Source: UBA10649 sp965227045 (lineage in GTDB: Bacteria > Actinomycetota > Actinomycetes > S36-B12). Taken from it: a DNA stretch of 64,000 nucleotides. This document shows, piece by piece, positions 25,139 through 36,483 of this stretch. The stretch spans positions 558,001-622,000 of the forward strand of contig OZ245718.1 of assembly GCA_965227045.1 (NCBI GenBank), written 5' to 3'. Positions within the stretch are counted from its first letter, which is position 1, and each line of letters begins with the position of its first letter. The notes beneath the pieces are model-generated. The model did not search any database. It had not been told where the DNA came from and saw nothing but the letters and a program-made list of their open reading frames with translations. The translations under genes were made by a program, and so were the position numbers.

Positions 25139-26998
25139 TCATTGCGGACTTTGGGGCGCGAGCGCTGAATGGATGGTCTCGGCCAGCACGGGTCCGATGC
25201 CAGGTACCACCGTGAGCTCGGTGGGTGATGCCGCGGAGATCCGGCGGACCGAGCCGAAGTGCTTCAGGAGCGCCTTCGCCTTGGCCGGGCCGAGCCCGGG
25301 GATTCCGTCGAGGGCGCTGGTGGTCGCGCGCTTGCCACGGCGCTTGCGATGGAAGGAGATCGCGGTGCGATGGGCCTCGTCGCGAACGCGCTGCAGCAGG
25401 TAGAGCGCCTCGCTGGTTCGCGGCAGGATCACCGGGTCGGGCTCACCGGGCAGCCACACTTCCTCCAGTCGCTTCGCGAGCCCGACCACGGGCAGGTCGC
25501 TGAGACCAGCCTCCATGAGCGCATCCTGGGCGGCCCGGACCTGCGGCGCGCCACCGTCAACGACGAGCAGCGCGGGCGGGTAGGCGAACCGTCGGCCGTC
25601 GTCGGGATCCTCGGTGCGCTCGCGAAAGCGCCTCGAGACCACCTCGGCGACGGCTGCTGTGTCGTCGGCGCCGACGGTGCGGATCGCGAACGTGCGGTAG
25701 TCACGCTTGCGCGGCAGACCATCCTCGAACACGACGAGCGAGGCCACTGTGTCCTGGCCCTGGAGCGTGGAGATGTCGATGCATTCGATGCGCAGCGGCG
25801 GCTCCGGCAGCGCCAGGTATTCCTGCAGTTCCTTGAGCGCCTGACTCCGGGTGGTGAGATCGGCCGACCGCTTCGTCGTGTGCGCGCGGAGGGTCGCCTC
25901 GGCGTTGGTGACGGCGGTGGCCATCAGCGCGCGCTTGTCGCCGCGCTGCGGTGTGCGCACGGTGACCTGCGAGCCGCGCAACTGGCTCAGCAGGGTGTTC
26001 CACGCTCGCGGATCGTCGAGCGGTGTCGAGACGAGCACCTCCTTCGGTGCGCCGTTGACGACATCGTCGGTGTACAGACGCTGCATCACGCGCTCGAGGT
26101 AGCCCGCGGTGGACAGGTCCTCGGCCTTCTCGAGGACGAAGCCACGTTCGCCGCGGATCCGGCCGCCGCGGACGTGGAACACCTGCACGCCCATCTGGAG
26201 GTCGTCCTCGCTCAGCCCGATGACATCAGCGTCGGTGCTGTCGTCGAAGACCACGGTGTTGCGTTCCATGGCCCGCGTGAGCGCACCCAGTTTGTCTCGC
26301 AGCCGGCCCGCCTCCTCGTACTCCTGGTGCGAGGAGGCGACCTGCATCTGGCGCTCGATGGACTTGATGAACGCCTCGCCCTGTCCGGCCATGAACGTGC
26401 AGAAGTCCTCGACGAGGAACGCATAGTCCTCGGGCGTGATGCGGTCCACGCACGGCGCGCTGCACTTGTCGATGTAGCCGAGCAGACACGGCCTGCCGAC
26501 CTGCTTCGCGCGGCGGAACACCCCGTCACGACAGGTGCGAATCGGGAAGACGCGGACCAGGATGTCGAGGGTGTCGCGGATCGCCCACGCGTGCGCATAC
26601 GGGCCGAAGTACCTCGTGCCCTTGCGCTTGGCCTCGCGGACCACCGCAGCGCGCGGGAACTCGTCGCCGAGGGTGACAGCGAGGTACGGATAGCTCTTGT
26701 CATCGCGGTACTTGACGTTGAATCTCGGGTCGTACTGCTTGATCCAGGAGTACTCGAGGGCAAGCGCCTCGGGCTCGTTTGCCACGATGACCCAGTCCAG
26801 TGACGCGGCAGTCGTGACCATTGATCGCGTGCGCGGGTGGAGGGAGTACGGATCCGCGAAGTAGGAGTTCAGGCGCGACCGTAAGTTCCTCGCCTTGCCG
26901 ACGTAGACGACACGGCCGTACTCGTCGCGGAAGCGATAGACCCCGGGATCAGTCGGGATGTCCCCGGACGGGGGACGGTATGTCGCCGGATCGGCCAT
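25139..26998 (-). CDS. uvrC: UvrABC system protein C
   Basis: A 619-residue excinuclease subunit that makes both incisions in nucleotide excision repair. In order: GIY-YIG nuclease (about 15-95, GVYRFRDEYGRVVYVGK), a cysteine-bearing segment (CLLGYIDKCSAPC), the UvrB-interacting UVR motif (about 205-240), an RNase H-like C-terminal nuclease (IECIDISTLQG) and tandem helix-hairpin-helix motifs at the end (GIPGLGPAKAKALLKHF). The start is leaderless, with TAGGCT six bases before the ATG. It is the first gene of the minus-strand group. Confidence 0.97.
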   Translation of the reverse strand: MADPATYRPPSGDIPTDPGVYRFRDEYGRVVYVGKARNLRSRLNSYFADPYSLHPRTRSMVTTAASLDWVIVANEPEALALEYSWIKQYDPRFNVKYRDDKSYPYLAVTLGDEFPRAAVVREAKRKGTRYFGPYAHAWAIRDTLDILVRVFPIRTCRDGVFRRAKQVGRPCLLGYIDKCSAPCVDRITPEDYAFLVEDFCTFMAGQGEAFIKSIERQMQVASSHQEYEEAGRLRDKLGALTRAMERNTVVFDDSTDADVIGLSEDDLQMGVQVFHVRGGRIRGERGFVLEKAEDLSTAGYLERVMQRLYTDDVVNGAPKEVLVSTPLDDPRAWNTLLSQLRGSQVTVRTPQRGDKRALMATAVTNAEATLRAHTTKRSADLTTRSQALKELQEYLALPEPPLRIECIDISTLQGQDTVASLVVFEDGLPRKRDYRTFAIRTVGADDTAAVAEVVSRRFRERTEDPDDGRRFAYPPALLVVDGGAPQVRAAQDALMEAGLSDLPVVGLAKRLEEVWLPGEPDPVILPRTSEALYLLQRVRDEAHRTAISFHRKRRGKRATTSALDGIPGLGPAKAKALLKHFGSVRRISAASPTELTVVPGIGPVLAETIHSALAPQSPQ

Positions 26999-27004
26999 AG
27001 GGCC

Positions 27005-27010
27005 AGCCTA
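27005..27010 (-). promoter_or_regulatory. -10 element, leaderless uvrC operon
   Basis: TAGGCT on the minus strand, six bases before the uvrC ATG. Same geometry as the tkt promoter. Confidence 0.6.
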
Positions 27011-27034
27011 AGAGGCGCCCTGACGTTGGCCCGT

Positions 27035-27505
27035 TCAGCCGTTGATGACGACCTGACCACCGTCGACCGAGACGCCTGCGGCCGCCAGCGCCTGAGTAGC
27101 CGGGCCCTGGATCACCGAACCGTCCGTGCCCGAGTACTTCGAACCGTGGCAGGGACAGATGATCTCGTTGTCGACGACCTGCGACACGAGGCAGCCCTCA
27201 TGCGTGCAGATGGCCGTGAACGCCTTGACGTCGCCCGCGGTCGGCTGGGTCAGCACGATGGCCGAATCCTCGAGGATGACCCCGCCACCGACCGGAATAT
27301 CGCTGACGGCCGCGACGGCACTGCCGCCGGCGGATGCCGACGATGCCGGAGCAGCGGAGGAGGCAATCGGCGCGGCGGACGACGCCGCGGGCGCAGCGGA
27401 TGAGGAGGCGGACGCCGAGCCGCTGGAGCCTCCGCACGCGGCGACAACGCCGCCCACGGCGATGAGACCGGATGCCTGCAGAACCGTGCGACGCTCAACG
27501 CTCAT
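27035..27505 (-). CDS. Tat-exported Rieske [2Fe-2S] lipoprotein
   Basis: A 156-residue predicted lipoprotein with a twin-arginine signal (ERRTVLQAS), a hydrophobic stretch and a lipobox ending at C24. Residues 25-65 are a Ser/Ala/Pro linker. The Rieske domain follows: ligands C100 and H102 (CTH) and C117 and H120 (CPCHGS), with C105 and C119 positioned for the stabilising disulfide. This is the high-potential Rieske pattern, but it stands alone rather than in a cytochrome bc operon. Tat export fits a protein folded with its cluster inside the cell. Its electron-transfer partner is unknown. AGAGGA precedes the ATG. Confidence 0.9.
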   Translation of the reverse strand: MSVERRTVLQASGLIAVGGVVAACGGSSGSASASSSAAPAASSAAPIASSAAPASSASAGGSAVAAVSDIPVGGGVILEDSAIVLTQPTAGDVKAFTAICTHEGCLVSQVVDNEIICPCHGSKYSGTDGSVIQGPATQALAAAGVSVDGGQVVING

Positions 27506-27541
27506 GGGACGTCCTCTCGGTGGACCGGGGGTGGAGGCTCC

Positions 27542-27547
27542 ACGGTA
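27542..27547 (-). promoter_or_regulatory. -10 element of the Rieske lipoprotein gene
   Basis: TACCGT on the minus strand in the gap after the uvrA stop, with about 30 bases of leader and an AGAGGA site before the ATG. Confidence 0.4.
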
Positions 27548-27558
27548 CGTCAGAAAAG

Positions 27559-30459
<2,901 letters not shown>

Positions 30460-30472
30460 TCCTTTCACGGGA

Positions 30473-30488
30473 TCCCGAGATCTCGGGA
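30473..30488. promoter_or_regulatory. Perfect 16-bp palindrome between uvrA and MBL gene
   Basis: TCCCGAGATCTCGGGA, directly upstream of the TATGGT hexamer (30491-30496) and immediately before the uvrA start. It could be an operator for one or both genes. It does not match the actinobacterial LexA box. Confidence 0.45.
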
Positions 30489-30490
30489 GG

Positions 30491-30496
30491 TATGGT
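30491..30496 (+). promoter_or_regulatory. -10 element of the MBL hydrolase operon
   Basis: TATGGT, predicting transcription from about 30503 and a short leader with AGGGGA before the ATG at 30522. Confidence 0.5.
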
Positions 30497-30521
30497 GCAG
30501 CGGACATCAGAGGGGACACGA

Positions 30522-31172
30522 ATGTATAACGGCCGTGTGACAGTCGCAGGACCGGCAGACGTCCACGAGCTCAGCGGGCTGTCTATCAGCAAGCTGGCCG
30601 TCGGGCCGTACAACAACAACACCTACCTGCTGCGGTGCCGGGTCTCCGGCCGCCAGCTCCTGATCGACGCCGCCGCCGAGCCGGACCGGATCATGGAACT
30701 CATCGGGCCTGACGGCGTCGACCTCATCGTCACGACCCACCGGCACGGTGACCACTGGCAGGCGCTGGCCGAGGTAGTGGCGCTCACGTCGGCCCCCACC
30801 GCTGCGCACGCGGATGACGTTGAAGGCATCCCGGTGCCCACCGATCTGGTGCTGCACGACGGCGACACCGTCACCGTCGGTGAGTGCTCGCTGCGCGTGA
30901 TCCACCTGGTCGGTCACACCCCGGGTTCCGTCGCGCTCGTCTACGACGATCCCGAGGGCGCGCCACACATCTTCACCGGCGACTGCCTGTTTCCCGGCGG
31001 AGTGGGCAAGACGAACTCCCCCGAGGACTTCGACAGCCTCTACGCCGGCGTCGTGAGCAGGGTCTTCGACACCCTTCCCGACGAGACGTGGGTGTACCCA
31101 GGGCACGGACACGACACGACGCTCGGGGAGGAACGCCCGCATCTCGCCGACTGGTTCGAGCGGAAGTGGTGA
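30522..31172 (+). CDS. MBL-fold metallohydrolase (glyoxalase II-like)
   Basis: A 216-residue metallo-beta-lactamase-fold hydrolase. The dinuclear metal site is visible: HRHGDH (H73, H75, D77, H78), GHTPGS, the bridging Asp in TGDCLF and the last His in GHGHDTT. The order matches glyoxalase II-like thioester hydrolases rather than lactamases, and there is no signal peptide. The ATG at 30522 has AGGGGA upstream; an earlier ATG at 30492 lies inside the -10 hexamer and was rejected. The stop overlaps the next gene (GTGA). In actinobacteria this gene is commonly found beside uvrA; the substrate is not known. Confidence 0.88.
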   Translation: MYNGRVTVAGPADVHELSGLSISKLAVGPYNNNTYLLRCRVSGRQLLIDAAAEPDRIMELIGPDGVDLIVTTHRHGDHWQALAEVVALTSAPTAAHADDVEGIPVPTDLVLHDGDTVTVGECSLRVIHLVGHTPGSVALVYDDPEGAPHIFTGDCLFPGGVGKTNSPEDFDSLYAGVVSRVFDTLPDETWVYPGHGHDTTLGEERPHLADWFERKW

Positions 31173-31753
31173 CGGCGGAGATCGCCGACGAGGACTGGGA
31201 CGGCCGCGACCTGGGCGCTGACGCGTTCGACCGCGCCACCTTCGTGGACGTCGATATGACCGAGTGCACAAGCCGCGGCGCGACCTTCAGCGACTGCACC
31301 TTCCGACGGGTCCGGTTCAACTCGTCCACCCATCACGCCAGTGCCTTCACGAACTGCACGTTCAGCCAGTGCTCGTTCTTCGAGGCCACATTTGAGGACT
31401 GCAAGCTGATCGGCTCGACGTTCACGCGATGCACGTTCACGAACCTCGACGTGCGCGGAGGCGACTGGTCGTTCGTCGACATGTCGAGCCAGGACATCCG
31501 CAAGGTGTCGATCACCGGAGTGCGCATGCGCGAGGCCGACCTTGCTGGTGTACGAGCCGAGGGCGCGACCCTTCGGGACCTCGATCTCTCTGGAGCGTCG
31601 TTCCGCGCTGCCGATTTCGTCGGTGCGGACCTGCGCGGCTCGGACCTCACCGACCTTGATCCGGTCTCCGCGCAACTGCGCGGCGCACGCGTCACCTGGC
31701 AGCAAGCCGTTCAACTGACCACCTCGCTCGGTCTCGACGTGGTTCTCGACTGA
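31169..31753 (+). CDS. Pentapeptide-repeat protein
   Basis: A 194-residue protein built mostly of A(D/N)LXX-like repeats, for example ATFSDCTFRRVRF, ADLAGVRAEGATLRDL and ADFVGADLRGSDL. These predict a right-handed quadrilateral beta-helix over about residues 20-170. Such proteins range from gyrase-protecting DNA mimics to proteins of unknown role; nothing here decides. GTG at 31169 overlaps the upstream stop, so it is translated with the MBL hydrolase. Cysteine is unusually frequent in the first half (several FxxCTF turns). Confidence 0.85.
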   Translation: MTAEIADEDWDGRDLGADAFDRATFVDVDMTECTSRGATFSDCTFRRVRFNSSTHHASAFTNCTFSQCSFFEATFEDCKLIGSTFTRCTFTNLDVRGGDWSFVDMSSQDIRKVSITGVRMREADLAGVRAEGATLRDLDLSGASFRAADFVGADLRGSDLTDLDPVSAQLRGARVTWQQAVQLTTSLGLDVVLD

Positions 31754-31766
31754 TGGCAGGTCGCAG

Positions 31767-32168
31767 ATGAAGGGCAAGGTCGGACTCGTGACCCTCGGCG
31801 TGAGTGACCTCGAGCGCTCGCGTCTGTTCTACGAGGCTCTCGGCTGGCGCACCCACGAGTACGACCCTGCGCAGGGCATCGTCTTCTTCGACCTTGACGG
31901 CACCTGGCTTGCGCTGTTCCCCCGGCAGGACCTCGCGGACGATGCCCAGGTTGACTCGGCCGGTTCGGGGTTCCGCGGCTTCTCCCTCGCCCATAATGAG
32001 CCGTCTCCCGAGGATGTCGACCGGGCGTTTGCCGAGGCTCTAGCGGCAGGCGCCGCGGTCGTGAAGAGACCGCACGCCACGCCGTGGGGCGGCTACTCGG
32101 GATACTTTGCTGATCCGGATGGCTTCCTGTGGGAACTGGCCCACAATCCGTTCACCGATCTGACCTGA
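31767..32168 (+). CDS. VOC-family protein (glyoxalase/bleomycin-resistance fold)
   Basis: A 133-residue single-unit vicinal oxygen chelate protein. It opens with LVTLGVSDLERSRLFYEALGW, the typical first beta-alpha unit, and ends with GYSGYFADPDGFLWELAHNP, where the Glu is a usual metal ligand. Substrate prediction is not possible from the fold. It follows the pentapeptide gene by 13 bases and is followed by a small membrane protein gene, so all four plus-strand genes from 30522 probably form one operon. Confidence 0.88.
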   Translation: MKGKVGLVTLGVSDLERSRLFYEALGWRTHEYDPAQGIVFFDLDGTWLALFPRQDLADDAQVDSAGSGFRGFSLAHNEPSPEDVDRAFAEALAAGAAVVKRPHATPWGGYSGYFADPDGFLWELAHNPFTDLT

Positions 32169-32176
32169 GGAGACCT

Positions 32177-32452
32177 GTGTCGAAAGCGAATTCGCACGCC
32201 TACGCCCTTGAGCGTCAGCGCGACTCGATCAAGCGGACCCGGCAGGTGTGGGTGGGACTACTCATCGTCTGGGCAGTCGTCGTGGGCTGGGTGATCTTCG
32301 GCTTCGTCAACTCATTCTCCGACGATGTCAACGCGTGGCTGTCATGGTCGCTGGCATGGCTGGTGCCGGTCGCGATTCTCGCGGCGGGCAGCATCGTGAC
32401 TCAACTGCGCCTTAAGGCGTGCGAGCAGAAGCTGCTGCACGTCGCCGACTAG
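32177..32452 (+). CDS. Small two-helix membrane protein
   Basis: A 91-residue protein of unknown function. A basic, helical N-terminus (residues 1-24) precedes two hydrophobic segments, about residues 25-45 and 57-77, and a short charged tail. The GTG at 32177 has a GAGGAGA ribosome-binding site four bases upstream, which decides the start over longer frames. The TAG stop overlaps the stop of the convergent terC gene in a CTAG palindrome, with no terminator between. Confidence 0.75.
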   Translation: MSKANSHAYALERQRDSIKRTRQVWVGLLIVWAVVVGWVIFGFVNSFSDDVNAWLSWSLAWLVPVAILAAGSIVTQLRLKACEQKLLHVAD

Positions 32453-33453
32453 TGAGCGCCCTCGTCATCCTTGTCGCCGCCGGTCACTCGACCGGCGTGC
32501 GCCGTCGCTGTCGGGTCGCTGCGGACCTTGAGCCATGAGGCCACAGTGACGACCGTCAGCACGACAAGGATGAAGACCAGGCTCTGGTTCGTCGAGACAT
32601 GCGGGATCGACGGGTTCAAGCCGTGCAGGTAGGTGAGCACCAGCTTGATGCCGATGAACACCAAGATCACGGCCAGGCCGGTGGACAGGTACACGAGCTT
32701 GTCTAGCAGGCCCTTGAGCAGGAAGTAGAGAGCCCGCAGTCCCAGCAGTGCGAAGGCGTTGGCCGCGAACACGAGATACGGGATCTGCGTCACGCCGAAG
32801 GTCGCCGGGATCGAGTCCAAAGCGAAGAGCAGGTCGGTGGAGCCGATCGCGATCATGACGAGAAGCAGTGGCGTCGCGAACCGCTTGCCATCGATTCGGG
32901 TGAAGGATTTTGTCCCGTCGTACACGTCGGTGAAGGCGAAGCGCTTCTTTGCCAGGCGGATGACCGCGTTGTCCGCGGGCTCCGGGTCCTCGTTCCGATG
33001 TCGGGCCAGCTGGATGCCTGTCCAGATGAGGATGGCGCCGAAGATGACGAACGTGAAGGCGAACGCGGACAGGGCTGCTGCTCCGACGGCGATGAATATC
33101 GCACGGAGGATGAGCGCCAGAACGACGCCGAAGAGCAGGACGCGCTGATGGAGGTTCGTGGGGACCGCGAACTGCGCGAGGATGATGATGAAGACGAAGA
33201 GGTTGTCGACGCTGAGCGACTTCTCGACGAGATAGGCCGCGAAGTACTGCGAGCCGATGTCCGACCCCTGCCACACGAACATGGCCACACCGAAGGCGAT
33301 GGCAATGCCGATGTAGAAGACGGACCAGGCAACCGCCTCCTTGAACATCACGTCGTGCGGCTTGCGACTGACCGTCACGAAGTCCAAAACGATTAATCCG
33401 ACAATTCCGGCAATTGTGACTGACCAGAGGGCCAGCGTCACCTCCACGGTCAA
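32449..33453 (-). CDS. TerC family integral membrane protein (copy 1)
   Basis: A 334-residue TerC protein with about nine membrane helices and the acidic intramembrane motifs of the family (SLSVDNLFVFIII, GSTDLLFALDSIPATFG). TerC proteins are linked to tellurite resistance and, in better studied cases, to manganese export during metalation of secreted proteins. The C-terminus ends in a His/Asp-rich tail after the last helix. It overlaps the second terC gene by four bases (33450-33453). The two products are similar throughout but clearly diverged. Confidence 0.92.
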   Translation of the reverse strand: MTVEVTLALWSVTIAGIVGLIVLDFVTVSRKPHDVMFKEAVAWSVFYIGIAIAFGVAMFVWQGSDIGSQYFAAYLVEKSLSVDNLFVFIIILAQFAVPTNLHQRVLLFGVVLALILRAIFIAVGAAALSAFAFTFVIFGAILIWTGIQLARHRNEDPEPADNAVIRLAKKRFAFTDVYDGTKSFTRIDGKRFATPLLLVMIAIGSTDLLFALDSIPATFGVTQIPYLVFAANAFALLGLRALYFLLKGLLDKLVYLSTGLAVILVFIGIKLVLTYLHGLNPSIPHVSTNQSLVFILVVLTVVTVASWLKVRSDPTATAHAGRVTGGDKDDEGAH

Positions 33454-34409
33454 TCGGTCCTTTCGTCGTCCTCACCTGTACGTGTCATAAACACACTAGC
33501 CACGGCCGTAACGGCGAGTACACCGACGATGACGATGAGCGACAGCCACACCGGAATCACGGGAACCGGCAGCGACGTGGTGGCGTGGATGGCCTCGAGG
33601 ACGAGCTTGACTCCGATGAATCCGAGGATGACCGCAAGGCCCTTATTGAGGTACTGGAGCCTGCCGAGCATCCCCTGCAGAAGGAAGTACAGCTGGCGCA
33701 GTCCCATGAGGGCGAACGCATTGACCGCGAACACCAGATACGCCTCACTCGTGATTCCGAATACGGCAGGAATGCTGTCGAGTGCGAACAGCAGGTCGGT
33801 GGTGCCGATTGCCAGGATCACCAGCGCCATCGGCGTGAGCGCGCGGCTGCCGGCGATCCTTGTCATGAGCTTCGTGCCGTCGTATTCAGTGGAGGTCGGA
33901 ACCCGCGCGCTCACCCAGCGGATGAGACCGTTGCCGTTGGGGTCAGGCTCGCTGTCCTCGGCGGTCCATACCTTCCACGCCGTGAAGAGCAGGAACGCGC
34001 CGAAAATGTAGAAGGTTCCCTCGAACCTGGCAATCAGCTCGGCGCCGACGAGAATCAGCGCCGCGCGCAGGATCAGTGCGATGACGATTCCGATGAGCAG
34101 CACGCGATGCTGAAGCGCGGACGGCACGGCGAAGGACGTCATAATCACGAGGAATACGAACAGGTTATCGACGCTGAGGGAGTACTCCATCAGGTAGCCG
34201 GCAACGAACTGCCCGCCGTATGAGACGCCGAAGTACAGCGCCACGAACACCGCGAACAGCGCGGCGCACGCGACGTAGAAGATGACCCAGCGCAGTGCGT
34301 CCTTCGGGGTGAAGGGGTGCGGGCGTCGGTCGACGATAATCAGGTCGATCGTGATGACGCCGATAAGTCCGGCGAGGGTCGCGACCCACAACCATGCGGG
34401 AACGACCAT
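33450..34409 (-). CDS. TerC family integral membrane protein (copy 2)
   Basis: A 319-residue paralogue of the adjacent TerC, with the same helix pattern and motifs (SLSVDNLFVFLVI, GTTDLLFALDSIPAVFG). It starts 13 bases after the uvrB stop, so both terC genes are probably transcribed with uvrB and coaE. Two unlike copies in tandem could form a hetero-oligomer or differ in metal preference. That is inference; no regulator or riboswitch was seen near them. Confidence 0.92.
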   Translation of the reverse strand: MVVPAWLWVATLAGLIGVITIDLIIVDRRPHPFTPKDALRWVIFYVACAALFAVFVALYFGVSYGGQFVAGYLMEYSLSVDNLFVFLVIMTSFAVPSALQHRVLLIGIVIALILRAALILVGAELIARFEGTFYIFGAFLLFTAWKVWTAEDSEPDPNGNGLIRWVSARVPTSTEYDGTKLMTRIAGSRALTPMALVILAIGTTDLLFALDSIPAVFGITSEAYLVFAVNAFALMGLRQLYFLLQGMLGRLQYLNKGLAVILGFIGVKLVLEAIHATTSLPVPVIPVWLSLIVIVGVLAVTAVASVFMTRTGEDDERTD

Positions 34410-34422
34410 CAGGCGGGAACCC

Positions 34423-36483
34423 TCACGCGGTACCCGCTTCGCGCATGCCGCGCAGTTCGCGCTTCAAGTCGCTGACCTCGTCGCGCAAGCGGGCGGCGAG
34501 CTCGAACGCGAGTTCGGCTGCCGCCGCATGCATCTGCGCCGTGAGGTCTTCGATGAGACCGATGAGCTCGTCGCCGGCCAGTGATCGGCCCTTGCGCCCG
34601 ACTGTGGTGGTCGGGCGTTCCGACAGGAGCTGCTCGGTGTCGGCGTCCTCGCGGGCAAGCAGGTCGGTGATGTCAGCGATTCGCTTGCGCAGCGGCTGCG
34701 GGTCGACGCCGTGCGCCTCGTTGTAGGCGACCTGCTTGGCGCGACGGCGGGTGGTCTCGTCGATCGCGCGGCGCATCGACGGCGTGATGCTGTCGGCGTA
34801 CATGTGGACCTGGCCCGACACATTTCGTGCAGCACGCCCGATGGTCTGGATCAACGAGGTCTCCGAGCGCAGGAAGCCCTCCTTGTCGGCGTCGAGGATC
34901 GCGACGAGGGAGACTTCGGGCAGGTCGAGACCCTCACGCAGCAGGTTGATGCCGACGAGCACGTCGAACACGCCCATGCGCAGCTCGCGCAGCAGTTCGA
35001 CGCGCCGCAGGGTGTCGACCTCGGAGTGCAGGTACTGCACCCGCACGCCGTGCTCAAGCAGGTAGTCGGTGAGGTCTTCGGCCATGCGCTTGGTCAGCGT
35101 GGTGACGAGCACCCGCTCGTCGCGCGCAGACCTGGCGTTGATCTCGGCCATGAGGTCGTCGATCTGGCCCTTCGTGGGCTTGATGACGATCTCCGGATCG
35201 ATGAGACCCGTGGGCCGGATGACCTGCTCGACCACATCTCCCTGAACGCGCGTCAACTCGTAAGAGCCCGGAGTCGCGGACAGGTACATCGTCTGGCCGA
35301 TGCGCTCGGCGAACTCGTCCCATCGCAGCGGCCGATTGTCCATGGCACTGGGCAGCCGGAAGCCGTGGTCGACGAGATTGCGCTTGCGGCTCATGTCACC
35401 CTCGTACATGGCGCCGATCTGCGGCACCGTCACGTGCGACTCGTCGATGACCATGAGGAAGTCCTCGGGGAAGTAGTCGATCAGACAGTTCGGCGGGCTT
35501 CCCGCCTCGCGGCCGTCGATATGCCTGGAGTAGTTCTCGATACCCGCGCACGAGCCGATCTGGCGCATCATCTCCACGTCGTAGGTGGTGCGCATCCTCA
35601 GTCGCTGCGCTTCCAGCAGCTTTCCCTGCCGTTCGAACTCCGCGAGCCGCTGCTCGAGTTCCACCTCGATACCCGCGATCGCGCGCTCCATGCGGTCACC
35701 GCCGGCGACGTAGTGCGAGGCAGGGAATACGTACATCTCCTTGTCCTCGGTGATGATCTCGCCGGTGAGCGGGTGCAACGTCATGAGGCGTTCGATCTCG
35801 TCGCCGAACATCTCGATGCGGACCGGATGCACCTCGTATACCGGGAACACTTCGACGGTATCGCCGCGCACTCGGAACGTGCCGCGCTGGAATGCGATGT
35901 CGTTGCGGGTGTACTGGATGTCGACGAGACCCCGCAGCAGCGTCTCGCGGTTGTACTCCTCGCCCACGCGCAGGCGGACCATGCGATCGACGTACTCCTG
36001 AGGCGTGCCCAGGCCGTAGATGGCCGAGACGGTGGCCACCACGATGACGTCGCGTCGGGTGAGGAGGCTGTTCGTGGCCGAGTGCCGAAGCCGCTCGACC
36101 TCCTCGTTGATCGACGAGTCCTTCTCGATGTACGTGTCGCTCTGCGGGATGTACGCCTCGGGCTGGAAGTAGTCGTAGTACGAGACGAAGTACTCGACCG
36201 CGTTGTCCGGCAGCAGGTCCTTGAACTCGGTGGTCAGCTGGGCCGCGAGCGTCTTGTTCGGAGCCATGACGAGAGTGGGCCGCTGCAATTCCTCGACCAG
36301 CCAGGCGGTGGTCGCGCTCTTGCCGGTACCGGTGGCACCGAGCAGCACCACGTCCTGCTCCCCCGCGCGAATCCGCCTGGCGATCTCGGCGATCGCCTCT
36401 GGCTGGTCTCCGGACGGCTGGAAGGGTGCCTTGACGGTGAATGGTGCGACCTTGCGTTGGAGGTCGGTAATGGGACGAGTCAC
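34423..36483 (-). CDS. uvrB: UvrABC system protein B
   Basis: A 686-residue helicase-fold DNA repair protein that is loaded by UvrA and recruits UvrC. Walker A is LLGATGTGKSAT near residue 44, and the beta-hairpin region follows YYDYFQPEAYIP. The helicase motif appears as FLMVIDESHVT, and motif VI as QTIGRAARN. The C-terminal UVR motif (about 640-680) pairs with that of UvrC. GTG at 36483 overlaps the coaE stop. Normal length. Confidence 0.97.
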   Translation of the reverse strand: MTRPITDLQRKVAPFTVKAPFQPSGDQPEAIAEIARRIRAGEQDVVLLGATGTGKSATTAWLVEELQRPTLVMAPNKTLAAQLTTEFKDLLPDNAVEYFVSYYDYFQPEAYIPQSDTYIEKDSSINEEVERLRHSATNSLLTRRDVIVVATVSAIYGLGTPQEYVDRMVRLRVGEEYNRETLLRGLVDIQYTRNDIAFQRGTFRVRGDTVEVFPVYEVHPVRIEMFGDEIERLMTLHPLTGEIITEDKEMYVFPASHYVAGGDRMERAIAGIEVELEQRLAEFERQGKLLEAQRLRMRTTYDVEMMRQIGSCAGIENYSRHIDGREAGSPPNCLIDYFPEDFLMVIDESHVTVPQIGAMYEGDMSRKRNLVDHGFRLPSAMDNRPLRWDEFAERIGQTMYLSATPGSYELTRVQGDVVEQVIRPTGLIDPEIVIKPTKGQIDDLMAEINARSARDERVLVTTLTKRMAEDLTDYLLEHGVRVQYLHSEVDTLRRVELLRELRMGVFDVLVGINLLREGLDLPEVSLVAILDADKEGFLRSETSLIQTIGRAARNVSGQVHMYADSITPSMRRAIDETTRRRAKQVAYNEAHGVDPQPLRKRIADITDLLAREDADTEQLLSERPTTTVGRKGRSLAGDELIGLIEDLTAQMHAAAAELAFELAARLRDEVSDLKRELRGMREAGTA

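Noticed and set aside
25259..26803. A 514-codon open frame on the plus strand opposite uvrC
   Set aside because: Shadow of uvrC, which is complete with its nuclease and helix-hairpin-helix domains.
30473..30488. The uvrA palindrome as a LexA box
   Set aside because: It lacks the GAAC/GTTC half-sites of the actinobacterial SOS box; only an unassigned operator can be claimed.
30492..30521. An upstream ATG extending the MBL hydrolase by ten residues
   Set aside because: This ATG lies inside the TATGGT -10 hexamer, while the ATG at 30522 has an AGGGGA ribosome-binding site at proper distance.
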